Positions 1-8,385 of a stretch of 64,000 nucleotides of DNA are shown here, piece by piece. Below the pieces are notes generated by a model. That model had not been told where the DNA came from. It made no database searches and saw nothing but the letters and a program-made list of their open reading frames with translations. Source of the stretch: Candidatus Promineofilum glycogenicum (GTDB taxonomy: Bacteria; Chloroflexota; Anaerolineae; Promineifilales; Promineifilaceae); contig JADJHJ010000006.1 in NCBI GenBank assembly GCA_016707605.1, positions 372,001-436,000 of the forward strand, written 5' to 3'. The position numbers and the translations under genes are program-made. Numbering within the stretch: the first letter of the stretch is position 1; every line of letters starts with the position of its first letter.

Positions 1-1313
1 AAGGCCAGCAGCACGGGGTGGTCGGCCGATTGGCCGAGGTGCTGCAACACCTGCACGTCGCGCCCGGCGTCGACGGCCGCGCCGAAGACGACCTTCTGGA
101 ACAGGTCGGCCGAGACCAGCCCGGAGCAGGAGAAGGTGACCAGCAGCCCGCCCGGCCGCAGCAGCCGCAACGCCAGCCAGTTGAGGTCCTTGTAGCCGCG
201 ACAGGCGCGGTCTACCTGCCCCTGGCTGGTGGCGAACTTGGGCGGGTCGAGCACCACGGCGTCGAACTGCTGCCCTTCTTCGCGGTAGTAGCGCAGCACC
301 TCGAAGGCGTCGCCGGCGATCAGCTCGTCGTCGGGGCGGGCGAAGCCGTTGAGGGCCATATTGCGCTCGGCGATTTCTAGCGAAGGGGCCGAGCTGTCCA
401 CCTGCGTCACGCGCGCGGCCCCGGCAGCGGCGGCGTAGACGCCAAACGCGCCGGTGTAGGCGAAGACGTTGAGCACCTCGGCCCCGGCCAGGTAGACCGG
501 CCGGCCGGCGACGGCGCGGTTGTCGCGCTGGTCGAGGTAGAAGCCGGTCTTGTGGCCGCGCCAGACATCCACCAGGAAGGCGTGGCCGTTCTCGTGGATG
601 GTCAGCTCGGCCGGCGGCGGCTCCCCGGCGCGCAACTCCACCAGTGGCTTCAGCCCCTCCTTGCCGCGCACGTCCACGTCCGACCGCTCCAGCACGCCCG
701 CCGGGCGCAGCAGGGCGACCAGTTGCTCGGTCAGCACCTCCTTGCGCCGGTCGATGCCCAACGTCAGGCATTGCATCACCAGATAGTCGCCGTAGCGGTC
801 GACGATCAGGCCGGGGATGCCGTCGGCTTCGGCGTTGACGAGGCGAAAGGCAGTGGTCAGTGGCGAGTGGCGGGTGGCGGGTGGCGGGTCAAACGGCTCA
901 CGCAAAGGACGCAAAGGGGGCAAAGGACGCCAAGAAGAAGCTTCTCCCTCTGCGTCCTTGGCTTCCTTGGCGTCCTTGGCGTGAGCCTCTTCCTCTTCGT
1001 TCCTAATTCCTAATTCGTCATTCCTAATTAGCCCCAGCGCCGCGCGGCCGTCGATGGCCCGCCGCAGCCGGCCGTGCCAGAAGGCGTCGTCAATCGCCTC
1101 GGCCGGGTCCCAGGAGAGGATGCGGGCGACGATCTGCGACTTGGGGTTGTAGTAGGCCGTGGCCAGGGGCGCGCCGCGGTGGTCGGCCACGGTGACCAGG
1201 TCGCCGGGCTGGGCCTCGCCGCGCAGCCGCTCGACCGCGCCGGAGAAGACCCAGGGGTGGCGCTGGCGGACGGGTTTGTCGCGGTTTTCCTTGAGGGTTA
1301 GGGTGGGGAGCAT
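1..1313 (-). CDS. rlmI: Class I SAM-dependent 23S rRNA m5C methyltransferase, RlmI type (3' end outside window)
   Basis: Expected to methylate a cytosine of 23S rRNA. The start at 1313 gives an N-terminal PUA-like segment (KENRDKPVRQRHPWVFSGAV), then the linker GLIVDRYGDYLV, the SAM-binding stretch VLNVFAYTGAFGVYAA and the catalytic-loop region VVLDPPKFA. SCSG follows near the window edge, so only the last part is missing. About 60 codons (roughly 842-1030) between the PUA part and GLIVDRYGD are not family sequence. They read DELGIRNEEEEAHAKDAK and are encoded by a repeat palindrome, yet the frame stays open on both sides, which I checked codon by codon at the junctions. Either the protein carries an inserted loop or the gene is recently disrupted in frame. 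Confidence 0.88.
   Translation of the reverse strand, partial: MLPTLTLKENRDKPVRQRHPWVFSGAVERLRGEAQPGDLVTVADHRGAPLATAYYNPKSQIVARILSWDPAEAIDDAFWHGRLRRAIDGRAALGLIRNDELGIRNEEEEAHAKDAKEAKDAEGEASSWRPLPPLRPLREPFDPPPATRHSPLTTAFRLVNAEADGIPGLIVDRYGDYLVMQCLTLGIDRRKEVLTEQLVALLRPAGVLERSDVDVRGKEGLKPLVELRAGEPPPAELTIHENGHAFLVDVWRGHKTGFYLDQRDNRAVAGRPVYLAGAEVLNVFAYTGAFGVYAAAAGAARVTQVDSSAPSLEIAERNMALNGFARPDDELIAGDAFEVLRYYREEGQQFDAVVLDPPKFATSQGQVDRACRGYKDLNWLALRLLRPGGLLVTFSCSGLVSADLFQKVVFGAAVDAGRDVQVLQHLGQSADHPVLLA
840..1030. repeat. Composite word-repeat palindrome inside rlmI (families L, A, N)
   Basis: Family L words (GTGGCGA/GTGGCGG) at 856-890 are followed by a family A hairpin (CGCAAAGGACGCAAAG against CTTTGGCGTCCTTGGCG-like arm) at 897-993. 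Next come TAGGAAT-type words (family N) at 1000-1028. It is inserted in frame in the coding sequence. Confidence 0.85.
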
Positions 1314-1317
1314 AGTG

Positions 1318-1503
1318 GGCAGTATTCAGTATTCAGTAGGTCAGTATTCAGTGGAGTGTAGTTTATCACTGGTTGGGGTGCGTCGCACTTTCTGGAGTGC
1401 GTCGCACCTTCTTCCGACGCCGGTGCGTCGCACTTTCTGAAGTGCGTCGCACCTTCTCCCAAATAAGAAAGTGCAACGCACCTCGGAAGGTGCGATGCAC
1501 TGA
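1318..1503. repeat. Intergenic repeats: CAGTATT words (family K) and GTGCGTCGCACTTTC palindromes (family D)
   Basis: The gap between rlmI and the EamA gene holds three tandem copies of a cagtattcagt word (1318-1355). It then holds repeated units of GTGCGTCGCAC with spacer TTTCTGAA, in alternating orientation (1376-1503). Family D recurs at 51824 and 56278. Confidence 0.85.
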
Positions 1504-1515
1504 GAGGGAGCCGGT

Positions 1516-2484
1516 TCATTCGTCACTCATCAATTGCGAGATGAGAATGCCGGCCAGCATTAGCCCGCAGCCGAGCAGGGCGCGGGCGGTCAGTTGCTCG
1601 CCCAGCAGCAGCCAGCCGGCCAGGACGGCGAAGACGGCTTCCAGGCTGAGGATGATGGCCGTGTCGGCCGGGGGGGCGTGGCGCTGGCCGGCGACTTGCA
1701 GGGTGTAGCCGACGCCGACGGACAGGACGCCGGTGTAGAGGATGGGCAGCAGGGCGGCGCGCAGGCCGGCGGCCGTCGTCGTCTCGAACAGCAGCGCGGC
1801 CAGCCCGCTCAGCGCGGCGCAGGTGATGAACTGGACGAAGGCCAGCCGCACCGGGTCGCGGCCGGGCGAGAGGCGGCCGAGCAGCAGCATGTGGACGGCC
1901 CACAGCAGCGCGCCGACCAGCACCAGCAGGTCGCCGGGGGCCATGCGCAACTCGCCGGGGCGCATGGTCAGGAAGTAGAGGCCGACGGCGGCCAGCAGCG
2001 CCCCCAGCCACGTCGCCCGCGGGATGCGCTGGCCGAGGGCCACGCCCAGCAGGGGCACGATGACGACGTAGAGGCTGGTGATGAAGCCCGCCTTGCCGGC
2101 GGTGGTGAACATGATGCCCGCCTGTTGCAGCGTGGCCGCGGCGAAGAGAAACAAGCCGACGAGGAGGCCGGCGGGGAGCAGGGGGGCGGGGGGGCGGGGC
2201 AAGGGGCGAGTGGCGGGTGGCGAGTGGCGAGTGGCGGAGTCCGCAGCCTCAGAGGCGGACGGAGAGGCGGCTGACGCCGGGCGCATCTGAGGATGCGCAC
2301 TCCGCCTGGAGGAGAGTATCAGCGGCAGCAGCACCAGCGCGCCGATGGCGAAGCGGGTGGCGTTGAAGGCCAACGGGCCGACGTGGGCCATGCCCGTGCG
2401 CTGGCCGACGAAGGCGAAGCCCCAGATGAGGGCCGTCAGTAGCAACAGCAGGTCGGCGCGCAGGCGCAGGGGGTCGGTACGCAT
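1516..2484 (-). CDS. EamA/DMT-family membrane transporter
   Basis: A drug/metabolite exporter-type permease with about ten transmembrane helices in two EamA repeats. The motifs TALIWGFAFVGQRTG near the N-terminus and LSLEAVFAVLAGWLLLGE in the second repeat are diagnostic. The substrate cannot be told from sequence. I chose the start at 2484 (MRTDPLRLRADLLLLLTAL) because the upstream codons are repeat-derived. About 40 residues between helices 2 and 3 (ATRHSPPATRPLPRPP and flanks, roughly 2190-2315) come from an inserted repeat and are foreign to the family. The frame is retained, so the protein would have a Pro-rich extra loop. Confidence 0.85.
   Translation of the reverse strand: MRTDPLRLRADLLLLLTALIWGFAFVGQRTGMAHVGPLAFNATRFAIGALVLLPLILSSRRSAHPQMRPASAASPSASEAADSATRHSPPATRPLPRPPAPLLPAGLLVGLFLFAAATLQQAGIMFTTAGKAGFITSLYVVIVPLLGVALGQRIPRATWLGALLAAVGLYFLTMRPGELRMAPGDLLVLVGALLWAVHMLLLGRLSPGRDPVRLAFVQFITCAALSGLAALLFETTTAAGLRAALLPILYTGVLSVGVGYTLQVAGQRHAPPADTAIILSLEAVFAVLAGWLLLGEQLTARALLGCGLMLAGILISQLMSDE
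2190..2315. repeat. In-frame repeat insert in the EamA gene (family L plus small hairpins)
   Basis: Tandem GTGGCGA/GTGGCGG words at 2203-2242 are followed by short hairpins, including GCGCATCTGAGGATGCGC at 2280-2297. The word set matches those inside rlmI and the Hsp70 fusion gene. Confidence 0.75.
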
Positions 2485-2520
2485 GGGCAATTGTAGCCGC
2501 TTGGGGGTGGGGAAGAAGGA

Positions 2521-2699
2521 GTGATCCGCAGATTGGGCAGATTGGGCAGATTTCAGAATAAGAGGAAGAACCTCACGCAAAGATCGCAAAGATCGCTAAG
2601 GACGCCAAGAAAAGATTCTTCTTAGCGTTCTTGGCGTCCTTAGCGATCTTTGCGTGAGGTCTTCTTCATAATCTGCCGAATCTGCCCAATCTGCGGATG
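2521..2699. repeat. Nested double palindrome (family G outside, family A inside)
   Basis: Outer arms are GCAGATTGG words (2523-2553 against 2670-2698, ending CAATCTGCGGAT). The inner arms are family A (CTCACGCAAAGATCG at 2572 against CGATCTTTGCGTGAGG at 2642-2657). The whole gap could fold as one hairpin of about 180 nt between two minus-strand genes. Confidence 0.85.
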
Positions 2700-2700
2700 A

Positions 2701-3555
2701 CTACTCTTTGAAGCGCGTGATGAGCGTCTCGTTGACCAGGTCGGGCGCTTCGTGTTGCACCCAGTGGGTGTTGTCGGGCAGCGCGATCAGCTCGGCCTCG
2801 TCGCACTCGGCGGCGCTCTCGGCGGCCATCACGTCGCGCAGGGCGAAGTCCTTCATGCCCCAGATGATCGTCGTCGGCACGGTGACGCGCGGCGCGGGCC
2901 AGTCGTCCATCGGCCGCTGGAGTTGGGCGCGATACCAGTTGAGCATCGTCGTCATCGCCCCCGGCCGCCCCCAGGCGCGGCGATACTCGGCCATGTCGTC
3001 GTCGCTGAACGCGCCCGGCAGGCTGCTGTCGCGCATGGCCTGCTCGGCGACGCGCCAGTCGCCGGCGCGCAGCACCGCTTCCGGCAGCCAGGGCAACTGG
3101 AAGAAGGCGGCGTAGAGGCTGCGCTTCTGCTGCTCCGGGTCGCCGGTCAGGTGGCGGCGGGCGACGTGGGGGTGGGGGACGTTGAGGATGGCCAGCCGTT
3201 CCAGCCGTTGCGGCGCGACCAGGGCCAGCCACCAGGCGACCATCGCCCCCCAGTCGTGGCCGACGACGAACGCCCGCTGCCGCCCGGCGGCGTCGATCAG
3301 TCCCAGAGCGTCGGCGGCCAGCTCGTCGAGACGATAGGCGGCCAGGTCGCGCGGCTTGTCGCTGAGGTTGTAACCGCGCTGGTCGGGGGCCAACACGCGG
3401 AAGCCGGCCGCGGCCAGGGCGGGAATCTGCCGCCGCCAGCCGTACCAGAACTCGGGGAAGCCGTGGAGCAGCAGCACCAGCGGCCCGTCCTCCGGCCCGG
3501 CCACAACCGTATGCAGGGTAATGCCGTTGGTGGCGATGAGTTTGTGTTCGTACAT
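2701..3555 (-). CDS. Alpha/beta hydrolase, epoxide-hydrolase-like
   Basis: A 284-residue soluble hydrolase. The oxyanion-hole motif HGFPEFWYGW and the DQRGYNLSDKP loop are present. The nucleophile elbow GHDWG has Asp rather than Ser, as in epoxide hydrolases and haloalkane dehalogenases. A late GMKDFALR (acid) and NTHWVQHEAP (His) complete the triad. HGFPEFW with GHDWG favours epoxide hydrolase over dehalogenase, but the substrate is unknown. The start ATG at 3555 fits the family N-terminus. It is flanked by repeat elements on both sides, so it is probably transcribed alone. Confidence 0.85.
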   Translation of the reverse strand: MYEHKLIATNGITLHTVVAGPEDGPLVLLLHGFPEFWYGWRRQIPALAAAGFRVLAPDQRGYNLSDKPRDLAAYRLDELAADALGLIDAAGRQRAFVVGHDWGAMVAWWLALVAPQRLERLAILNVPHPHVARRHLTGDPEQQKRSLYAAFFQLPWLPEAVLRAGDWRVAEQAMRDSSLPGAFSDDDMAEYRRAWGRPGAMTTMLNWYRAQLQRPMDDWPAPRVTVPTTIIWGMKDFALRDVMAAESAAECDEAELIALPDNTHWVQHEAPDLVNETLITRFKE

Positions 3556-3561
3556 GAGCAG

Positions 3562-3690
3562 GGATTATCCGCAGATTGGGCAGATTTAAAAAGCTCACGC
3601 CAAGGCGAAGAGGCGCCAAGGAAGAAAATCAAGTTCTATTCTTATCTTCCTTTGCGCCTTTGTCTCTTAGCGCCTTGGCGTGAGCCTCTT
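3562..3690. repeat. Family G half-arm plus family A palindrome
   Basis: ATCCGCAGATTGGGCAGATT at 3568 is followed by the A-family arms CTCACGCCAAGGCG (3596) and CGCCTTGGCGTGAGCC (3671), with a variable AT-richer centre. It lies between the hydrolase and MogA genes. Confidence 0.82.
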
Positions 3691-4191
3691 TTACACTGAG
3701 CGGTGGGTTTGGCCGCTTTCGGGGCGGCCGGTCAGCAGGTCGAGGGCGTGGGGCAACACCGGCAGGAGCACGTCTAGGTTCTCGCCGACGGCCTTGGGGT
3801 TGCCGGGCAGATTGACGATGAGCGTCCGGCCGCGCAGACCGGCCACGCCCCGCGACAGCATGGCGTGGCGCGTCACCTTCAGGCTCTCCGCCCGCAGCGC
3901 CTCGGCGATGCCCGGCGCGTCGCGCTCGATGACCGCCCGCGTGGCCTCCGGCGTCACGTCGCGCGGGGCGAAGCCGGTGCCGCCGCTGGTCAGGATCAGC
4001 TCCAGCCCGGCGTCGCACCAGTCGCGCAAGGTCTGCACGATGGTGTCGAAGTCGTCGGCGATGACCGTCTGCCGCTCGATGGCCCAGCCGGTGGCCGCCG
4101 TGACGCGCTCGGCGGCCAGCGGCCCGCTGCGGTCGGCATACTCACCCGCCGCGCCGCGGTCGCTGATGGTCAGCACGCCGACCCGCCTCAT
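3691..4191 (-). CDS. mogA: Molybdenum cofactor biosynthesis protein, MogA/MoaB family
   Basis: Predicted molybdopterin adenylyltransferase, 166 residues. The nucleotide and molybdopterin binding motifs LILTSGGTGFAPRDVTPEAT and LPGNPKAVGENL are intact, and the N-terminus (RRVGVLTISDRGAAGEYADR) is typical. The start ATG at 4191 overlaps the stop of the upstream PHP gene by 4 bases (ATGA), implying translational coupling. No other molybdenum cofactor gene is in the window, so this partner arrangement is not a Moco operon. Confidence 0.88.
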   Translation of the reverse strand: MRRVGVLTISDRGAAGEYADRSGPLAAERVTAATGWAIERQTVIADDFDTIVQTLRDWCDAGLELILTSGGTGFAPRDVTPEATRAVIERDAPGIAEALRAESLKVTRHAMLSRGVAGLRGRTLIVNLPGNPKAVGENLDVLLPVLPHALDLLTGRPESGQTHRSV

Positions 4192-6088
4192 TCGCGGCGC
4201 GGCTCCTCGACCAGGGCCAGCCACTCCTCGCTCAGCCCGCTGTCGGTGACGCCGTAGTAGACGTGGATGCCCTCGTCGTCGCGCACGATCAGGTCGTAGA
4301 GGGCGCTGTTGCCCTTCGGCCGCCGGTTCAGCACGGCCACGTTGCCGCGCCACTGCTGGGCGCTCATGTCGGGCGGGGCGGTCTCGGCCTGGGTGATGGC
4401 GTAGTGCCACAGCCGCCGGGCCGAGGAGCGGGTGACGTTGTTGATCAGGTTGCCGCTGCGCAGGTCGCGCAGGGTGTGGTAGATCGTGCCGTCGCGCTCC
4501 TGGCTTTCGACGATCTCCACGCCGGTGCGCGGCCGTTCCACCCCGCCGCGGCCGTTGGCGGGGTCGATGTCGGCGGCGGCTTCTCGGCCGGGGTAGACGC
4601 GGCCGACCGCGACGACCGCCGCCGCGTCTCCTCGCGGGGCGCGGGCGGCGGGGCGGCCTGGGGCGGGGGCGCGGCGGGAGTGGCGACGGGCACAACGGGG
4701 GCCGGCTGCCCGGCGCGCCGCGCCAGCCCGCGCTCCACCAGTTGCACGATCTCGTCGCGCACGGCCAGCGTCGTCTCCGTCTCGTCGCGGACGTAGAACA
4801 GGTTGCTGTCCAGGGCGTAGGGCGCGTCGGCCCCCGGCATCACGGTGACGCGCACGACGGTCGCGCCCTGCGTCGGCAGGCTGTCGATCTGGGCCGGCGG
4901 CTCGGGGCTGAAGCGCTTGGCGATGGCCGCGCGCAGCGTCTCGATGGCCTTGGGCGTCTCGCGCACCCCTTCGGGCTTGGCCTTGGGGTCGGCCGGCACG
5001 CCGATGTAGAGCGTGCCGCCGTTGGTGTTGGCCATGGCGCCGATGTCGCGCAGGATGGCGTCGAGGTGGCCGCCGCGCTGGCTGATGCTGGGGTGGAAGG
5101 CCTGCACCAGCGACTCGCCCTCTTCGCGGGCCAGTTGCACGAAGTCGACCGCCTTGGCCGTGCCGCGCCAGGGGCGGGTCAGAGAGTGGTCGTTGCCGCG
5201 GATGACGCGGGCCAGGGCGTCGAAGGAGAGGTCTTCGAGCAGAATCTCGGTGATGCGGTCGCCGACGCCGAGGTAGGGGGAGGCGGCCGACTCGCGGATG
5301 AGGCGGTGGGCGTCGGAGCCTTGAATGCAGCGCATCGGCCGCGGGTACTCCGGCTTGCTGCCGTCGAAGAAGCGGCGCGTGGTCTGGTTGCCGCGCTTCT
5401 CCAGGTCGGTCACTTCCAGGGCGTGGACGTTGGGGTCCTGGGTATAGGCCACGCGCGTCTGGCCGCCGAAGTCGAGGCCGCGCATCATGACGCCGTTGCC
5501 GGAGTTGACGTGGGCGGCGATGACCAGCCCGCCGGCCTCGTTGATGACGTGGTAGGCGGTCAATACGTCCGACGTGGCCCCCACGGTCGAGCTGCCTTCG
5601 CGCAGTAGCGCCGGCGGCACGCGCAGCGTCAGCAGCAGATGCTCCAGATAGCTCACCGGCGTCTCCGGCGGGAAGATGCCCAGAATATGAAAACCGAAGG
5701 TGGCGGTGAACTCGAAGCCGGGCAGGACGAGCAATTTGTCGAGCACGCGCCGGTACTCGTCCAGTTGGCGCTGCTCCAATGGGTCGATGCGGCCGCGGCT
5801 TTCCAGCCACAGCAGTTGCTCGACCTCTTTCTGCATGGCCGCATAGCCGGCGACGGTGTTGTGGTCGGTGATGGCGATGATGTCCAGCCCGCGGGCCGAG
5901 GCCTGGCGCAGAATATCGAGGTAGGTGATGTTCGGCTCCTGATAATCGTTGGAGCCGGGGGTGTGCAGGTGAAGGTCCATCCGCCGCCATTGGGGCGATG
6001 AACGTTTGGGCTTGGCCGCCGGCGGTTTGGCCGCCACGGTTGCCCCTCTGGATCGGCCGCGTCGGGCCGGTCCGGGATCAGTGGTCAT
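4188..6088 (-). CDS. PHP-domain phosphoesterase fused to a Schlafen AlbA_2-like domain (frameshifted)
   Basis: About 630 codons. Residues ~38-290 form a PHP domain with metal ligands HLHTPG, ITDHN, PGFE, AAHVNSG and GSDAH. Residues ~310-440 resemble the AlbA_2/Schlafen domain (AMANTNGGTLYIGV, later LFYVRDETET). A Pro-rich linker follows. The last ~110 residues (VEIVESQERDGTIYHTLRDL to LVEEPRRE) are a conserved-looking domain I do not recognise. The frame changes once at about 4600-4650, in the linker: the N-terminal frame would end at 4445, while the C-terminal domain runs in another frame to 4188. A single-base assembly error in a GC run is the simplest reason. ATG at 6088 has GGAG 8 bases upstream. 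Possible nuclease or nucleotide-processing role; no evidence of substrate. Confidence 0.75.
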
Positions 6089-6109
6089 AAGTTATGCTCC
6101 TTTGCATAT

Positions 6110-6379
6110 TTAGCGTTGTCTCTCTCCCAGAGCCGCAATGGAGCGCACCAGACCGATGGCGGTGATGCCGACTTTGAAGGCGTCACTGGTGGTGATGGCC
6201 GGCGGGCCGGCGTGGGCTTCCTTCGAGGTGCGAATCAGCAGGTACGACGTCAACACGCCGATGACCGCGCCCACGATGCCGCCGGCGACAACGACGCGGG
6301 TTTCCCAGTCGTTCGTGTTTTCCATCGCGGCCAGTTCCTGGTTGAGGGTTTCATCGACCTTTTTGGCGGTTTTGCTCAT
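6110..6379 (-). CDS. Small two-helix membrane protein, unknown function
   Basis: 89 residues: a charged N-terminus (MSKTAKKVDETLNQELAAM), a hydrophobic segment VVVAGGIVGAVIGVLTSYLLI and a weaker second one (FKVGITAIGLVRSIAAL). Its ATG has GGAG 8 bases upstream and overlaps the upstream gene's stop codon (TAATG), so the two are probably co-translated. No family recognised. Confidence 0.7.
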   Translation of the reverse strand: MSKTAKKVDETLNQELAAMENTNDWETRVVVAGGIVGAVIGVLTSYLLIRTSKEAHAGPPAITTSDAFKVGITAIGLVRSIAALGERQR

Positions 6380-7194
6380 TATGGTTTCTCCATTTTTCCA
6401 AGAAGCTCACGCAAAGCCGCTAAGGGGCAACGCAAGAAGAGAAGTAAGAAAAGCTTTCTTCTTGCGTCTTTGCTCCTTTGCGCCTTGGCGTGAGGTCTTT
6501 CTATCCATCCAGCCCCAAAGCCTCGGCCGAAGTTGCGCCGGACGGCGTGGGCGAAGGCGCGCCAGTAGTCGGCGCGGGCGTGCAGGCCGATGAGCGGCCG
6601 GGTGGCGCGCGCGCCGCCGTCGTTGGCCGTGCGCTGGGCCTTGTCCAGCAGGCTGTCCAGTTGCCACAGCAGCGTTTGCACGCGGCTGCGATGGGCCATC
6701 GGCCCCGTCTCCGGGTTCATCTGGCGCTTCTGCCGGCGGTTGTACCACCAGGCGACGTAGACCAGCGGCAGCAGGCTCATCACGGCGATCAGCGGCAGGC
6801 TGATCAGGATGATGGTCAGCCCTGACAGGCCGGTGATGAACGACCGCGCCGCGGCCTGGTCGAAGCCCAGCCACGGCCCGGCGAAGGCCAGCACGATCAG
6901 GGCGATGAACAGGACGGCGACGATCAGCGTGGCGATGACCAGCGGCAGGCGGACGTTGCGCCGCCACCAGGCCAGGCGCAGTTCATCGCGGGCCAGTTGT
7001 TCGGCCGTGGGGCGATAGGTGCTGCGGGCGGTGGCGTAATAGGCCGGCGCGTCGTAGACCGAGTAGGGGGGTACGGCCGCCGAACCGTGCGGCGGCTCGA
7101 CGCTGGCGAAGGAACCGCCGCTATGGGTCGGTTCGTCGCCGGTCATCCAGTCCGGCACGCCGGGGGTCTGGGGCGTGTGGGGTGCTAAGCTCAT
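6379..7194 (-). CDS. Membrane protein of unknown function with repeat-encoded C-terminus
   Basis: 271 residues. A disordered N-terminus (~85 residues, Pro/Ser rich) is followed by two transmembrane helices (LPLVIATLIVAVLFIALIVL and LTIILISLPLIAVMSLLPL) and a cytoplasmic region with a possible helix (VQTLLWQLDSLLDKAQ). The final ~40 residues (from ERPHAKAQRSKDARRK) are encoded by a family A palindrome, which also supplies the stop codon that overlaps the next start. The natural C-terminus was probably nearer GAGWI. A strong promoter lies just upstream. Confidence 0.7.
   Translation of the reverse strand: MSLAPHTPQTPGVPDWMTGDEPTHSGGSFASVEPPHGSAAVPPYSVYDAPAYYATARSTYRPTAEQLARDELRLAWWRRNVRLPLVIATLIVAVLFIALIVLAFAGPWLGFDQAAARSFITGLSGLTIILISLPLIAVMSLLPLVYVAWWYNRRQKRQMNPETGPMAHRSRVQTLLWQLDSLLDKAQRTANDGGARATRPLIGLHARADYWRAFAHAVRRNFGRGFGAGWIERPHAKAQRSKDARRKLFLLLFLRCPLAALRELLGKMEKP
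6399..6503. repeat. Family A palindrome inside the 3' end of the 6379-7194 gene
   Basis: Arms AGCTCACGCAAAGCCG (6402) and CGCCTTGGCGTGAGGTC (6481) surround a centre reading ...AAGCTTTCTTCTTGCG. It is read in frame as the last part of the protein. Confidence 0.85.
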
Positions 7195-7215
7195 GGTGAG
7201 ATTACTAACTGGGGG

Positions 7216-7244
7216 ATTATAGCACAGATGTGGGTTAGCGTCAC
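7216..7244 (-). promoter_or_regulatory. Sigma-70-type promoter
   Basis: On the minus strand, GTGACG (7244-7239), 17 bases, then TATAAT (7221-7216). It lies 22 bases upstream of the ATG at 7194 and drives the membrane-protein pair. Confidence 0.6.
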
Positions 7245-7251
7245 CCTGTGG

Positions 7252-7356
7252 TAAAGGGGCCAGGTTCCAGGTTCCAGGGGCCAGGGAAGAACGGCGTTCT
7301 TCCCTGGCCCCTGGAACCTGGCCCCTTCTTTGCGTCCTTGCGCCTTTGCGTTAAAT
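7252..7356. repeat. Family E palindrome plus family A half-arm
   Basis: CCAGGTTCCAGGTTCCAGG words on the left are mirrored by CCCTGGAACCTGG on the right, centred on GAACGGCGTTC (7257-7326). A lone A arm (TTTGCGTCCTTGCGCCTTTGCG) follows at 7328. Confidence 0.85.
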
Positions 7357-8385
7357 TTCCCCCCATGAAGCCGGCCGAATTCGTCGCCAAGTGGTCACGC
7401 CTGCAACAAAAGGAAACCGCCCTCTACGCCAGTCACTTCGATGACGTCTGTCGCCTGGTCGGCCACGCGACGCCGACGGAGCACGCCGCCGCCCACGACC
7501 CGACCGGGGCGATCTTCTCCTTCCAGACCAGCACCGTCAAGCGCGGCGGCCAGAAGGGGTTCGCCGACGTCTACTTCCGCGACCACTTTATCTGGGAGTA
7601 CAAGGGGCCGCACGCCGATCTGGCCAGGGCCTACCAGCAGCTCCAGCTCTACCGCGAGGCGCTGGGCAACCCGCCGCTGCTGATCACCAGCGACCTGCGC
7701 GCCATCCACATCCACAGCAACTTCACCAACCGGCCGGTGGTGCAGACGGTGGTGACGCTGGACGACATCGCCGCCGGGCCGGGGGTGGACGTGCTGCGGC
7801 GCGTCTTCTTCCAGCCGCAGAGCTTCGAGCCGGACAAGACGCGCGAGACGATCACCAAGGCCACGGCCGACACCTTCCTGAGCGTGGCCGAGGCGCTGCG
7901 GCAGCACCAGCGGCTGACGGGCGAGAGCTATACGCCGGAGCAGCGGGCCCACTTCCTCATCCGCCTGCTGTTCTGCCTCTTCGCCGAAGACCTGGGGCTG
8001 CTGCCCGATGGGCTGTTCACCTCCATCGTCGAGTCCCAGGGGCGGGCCTACAACGACCTGCGCCACCCGTTGCGGGGGCTGTTCGCGGCCATGCGCGACG
8101 GCGGCCACTTCGGCATGTTCGCCGTGCGCCACTTCAACGGCACGCTGTTCGACAGCGACTTCGTGCCCACGCTGCCGGCCGATTTGGCCAAGCTGGTGCT
8201 GCGGGCGGCGCAGCAGGATTGGTCGGCCGTCGACCCGTCCATCTTCGGCACGCTGTTCGAGCGCATCATCGACGAGGACAAGCGCGCCCAACTGGGGGCG
8301 CACTACACCAGCCAAACCGACATCGCCCTCATCGTCGAGCCGGTGCTGATGGAGCCGTTGCGGCGCAAGTGGGACGAAGTAAGGA

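Noticed and set aside
1594..2274. Open frames opposite the EamA, pullulanase, biotin carboxylase and exporter genes (some over 700 codons)
   Set aside because: They are antisense shadows that high GC leaves open; none shows motifs, signal peptides or ribosome-binding sites, whereas the opposite strand encodes recognised families.
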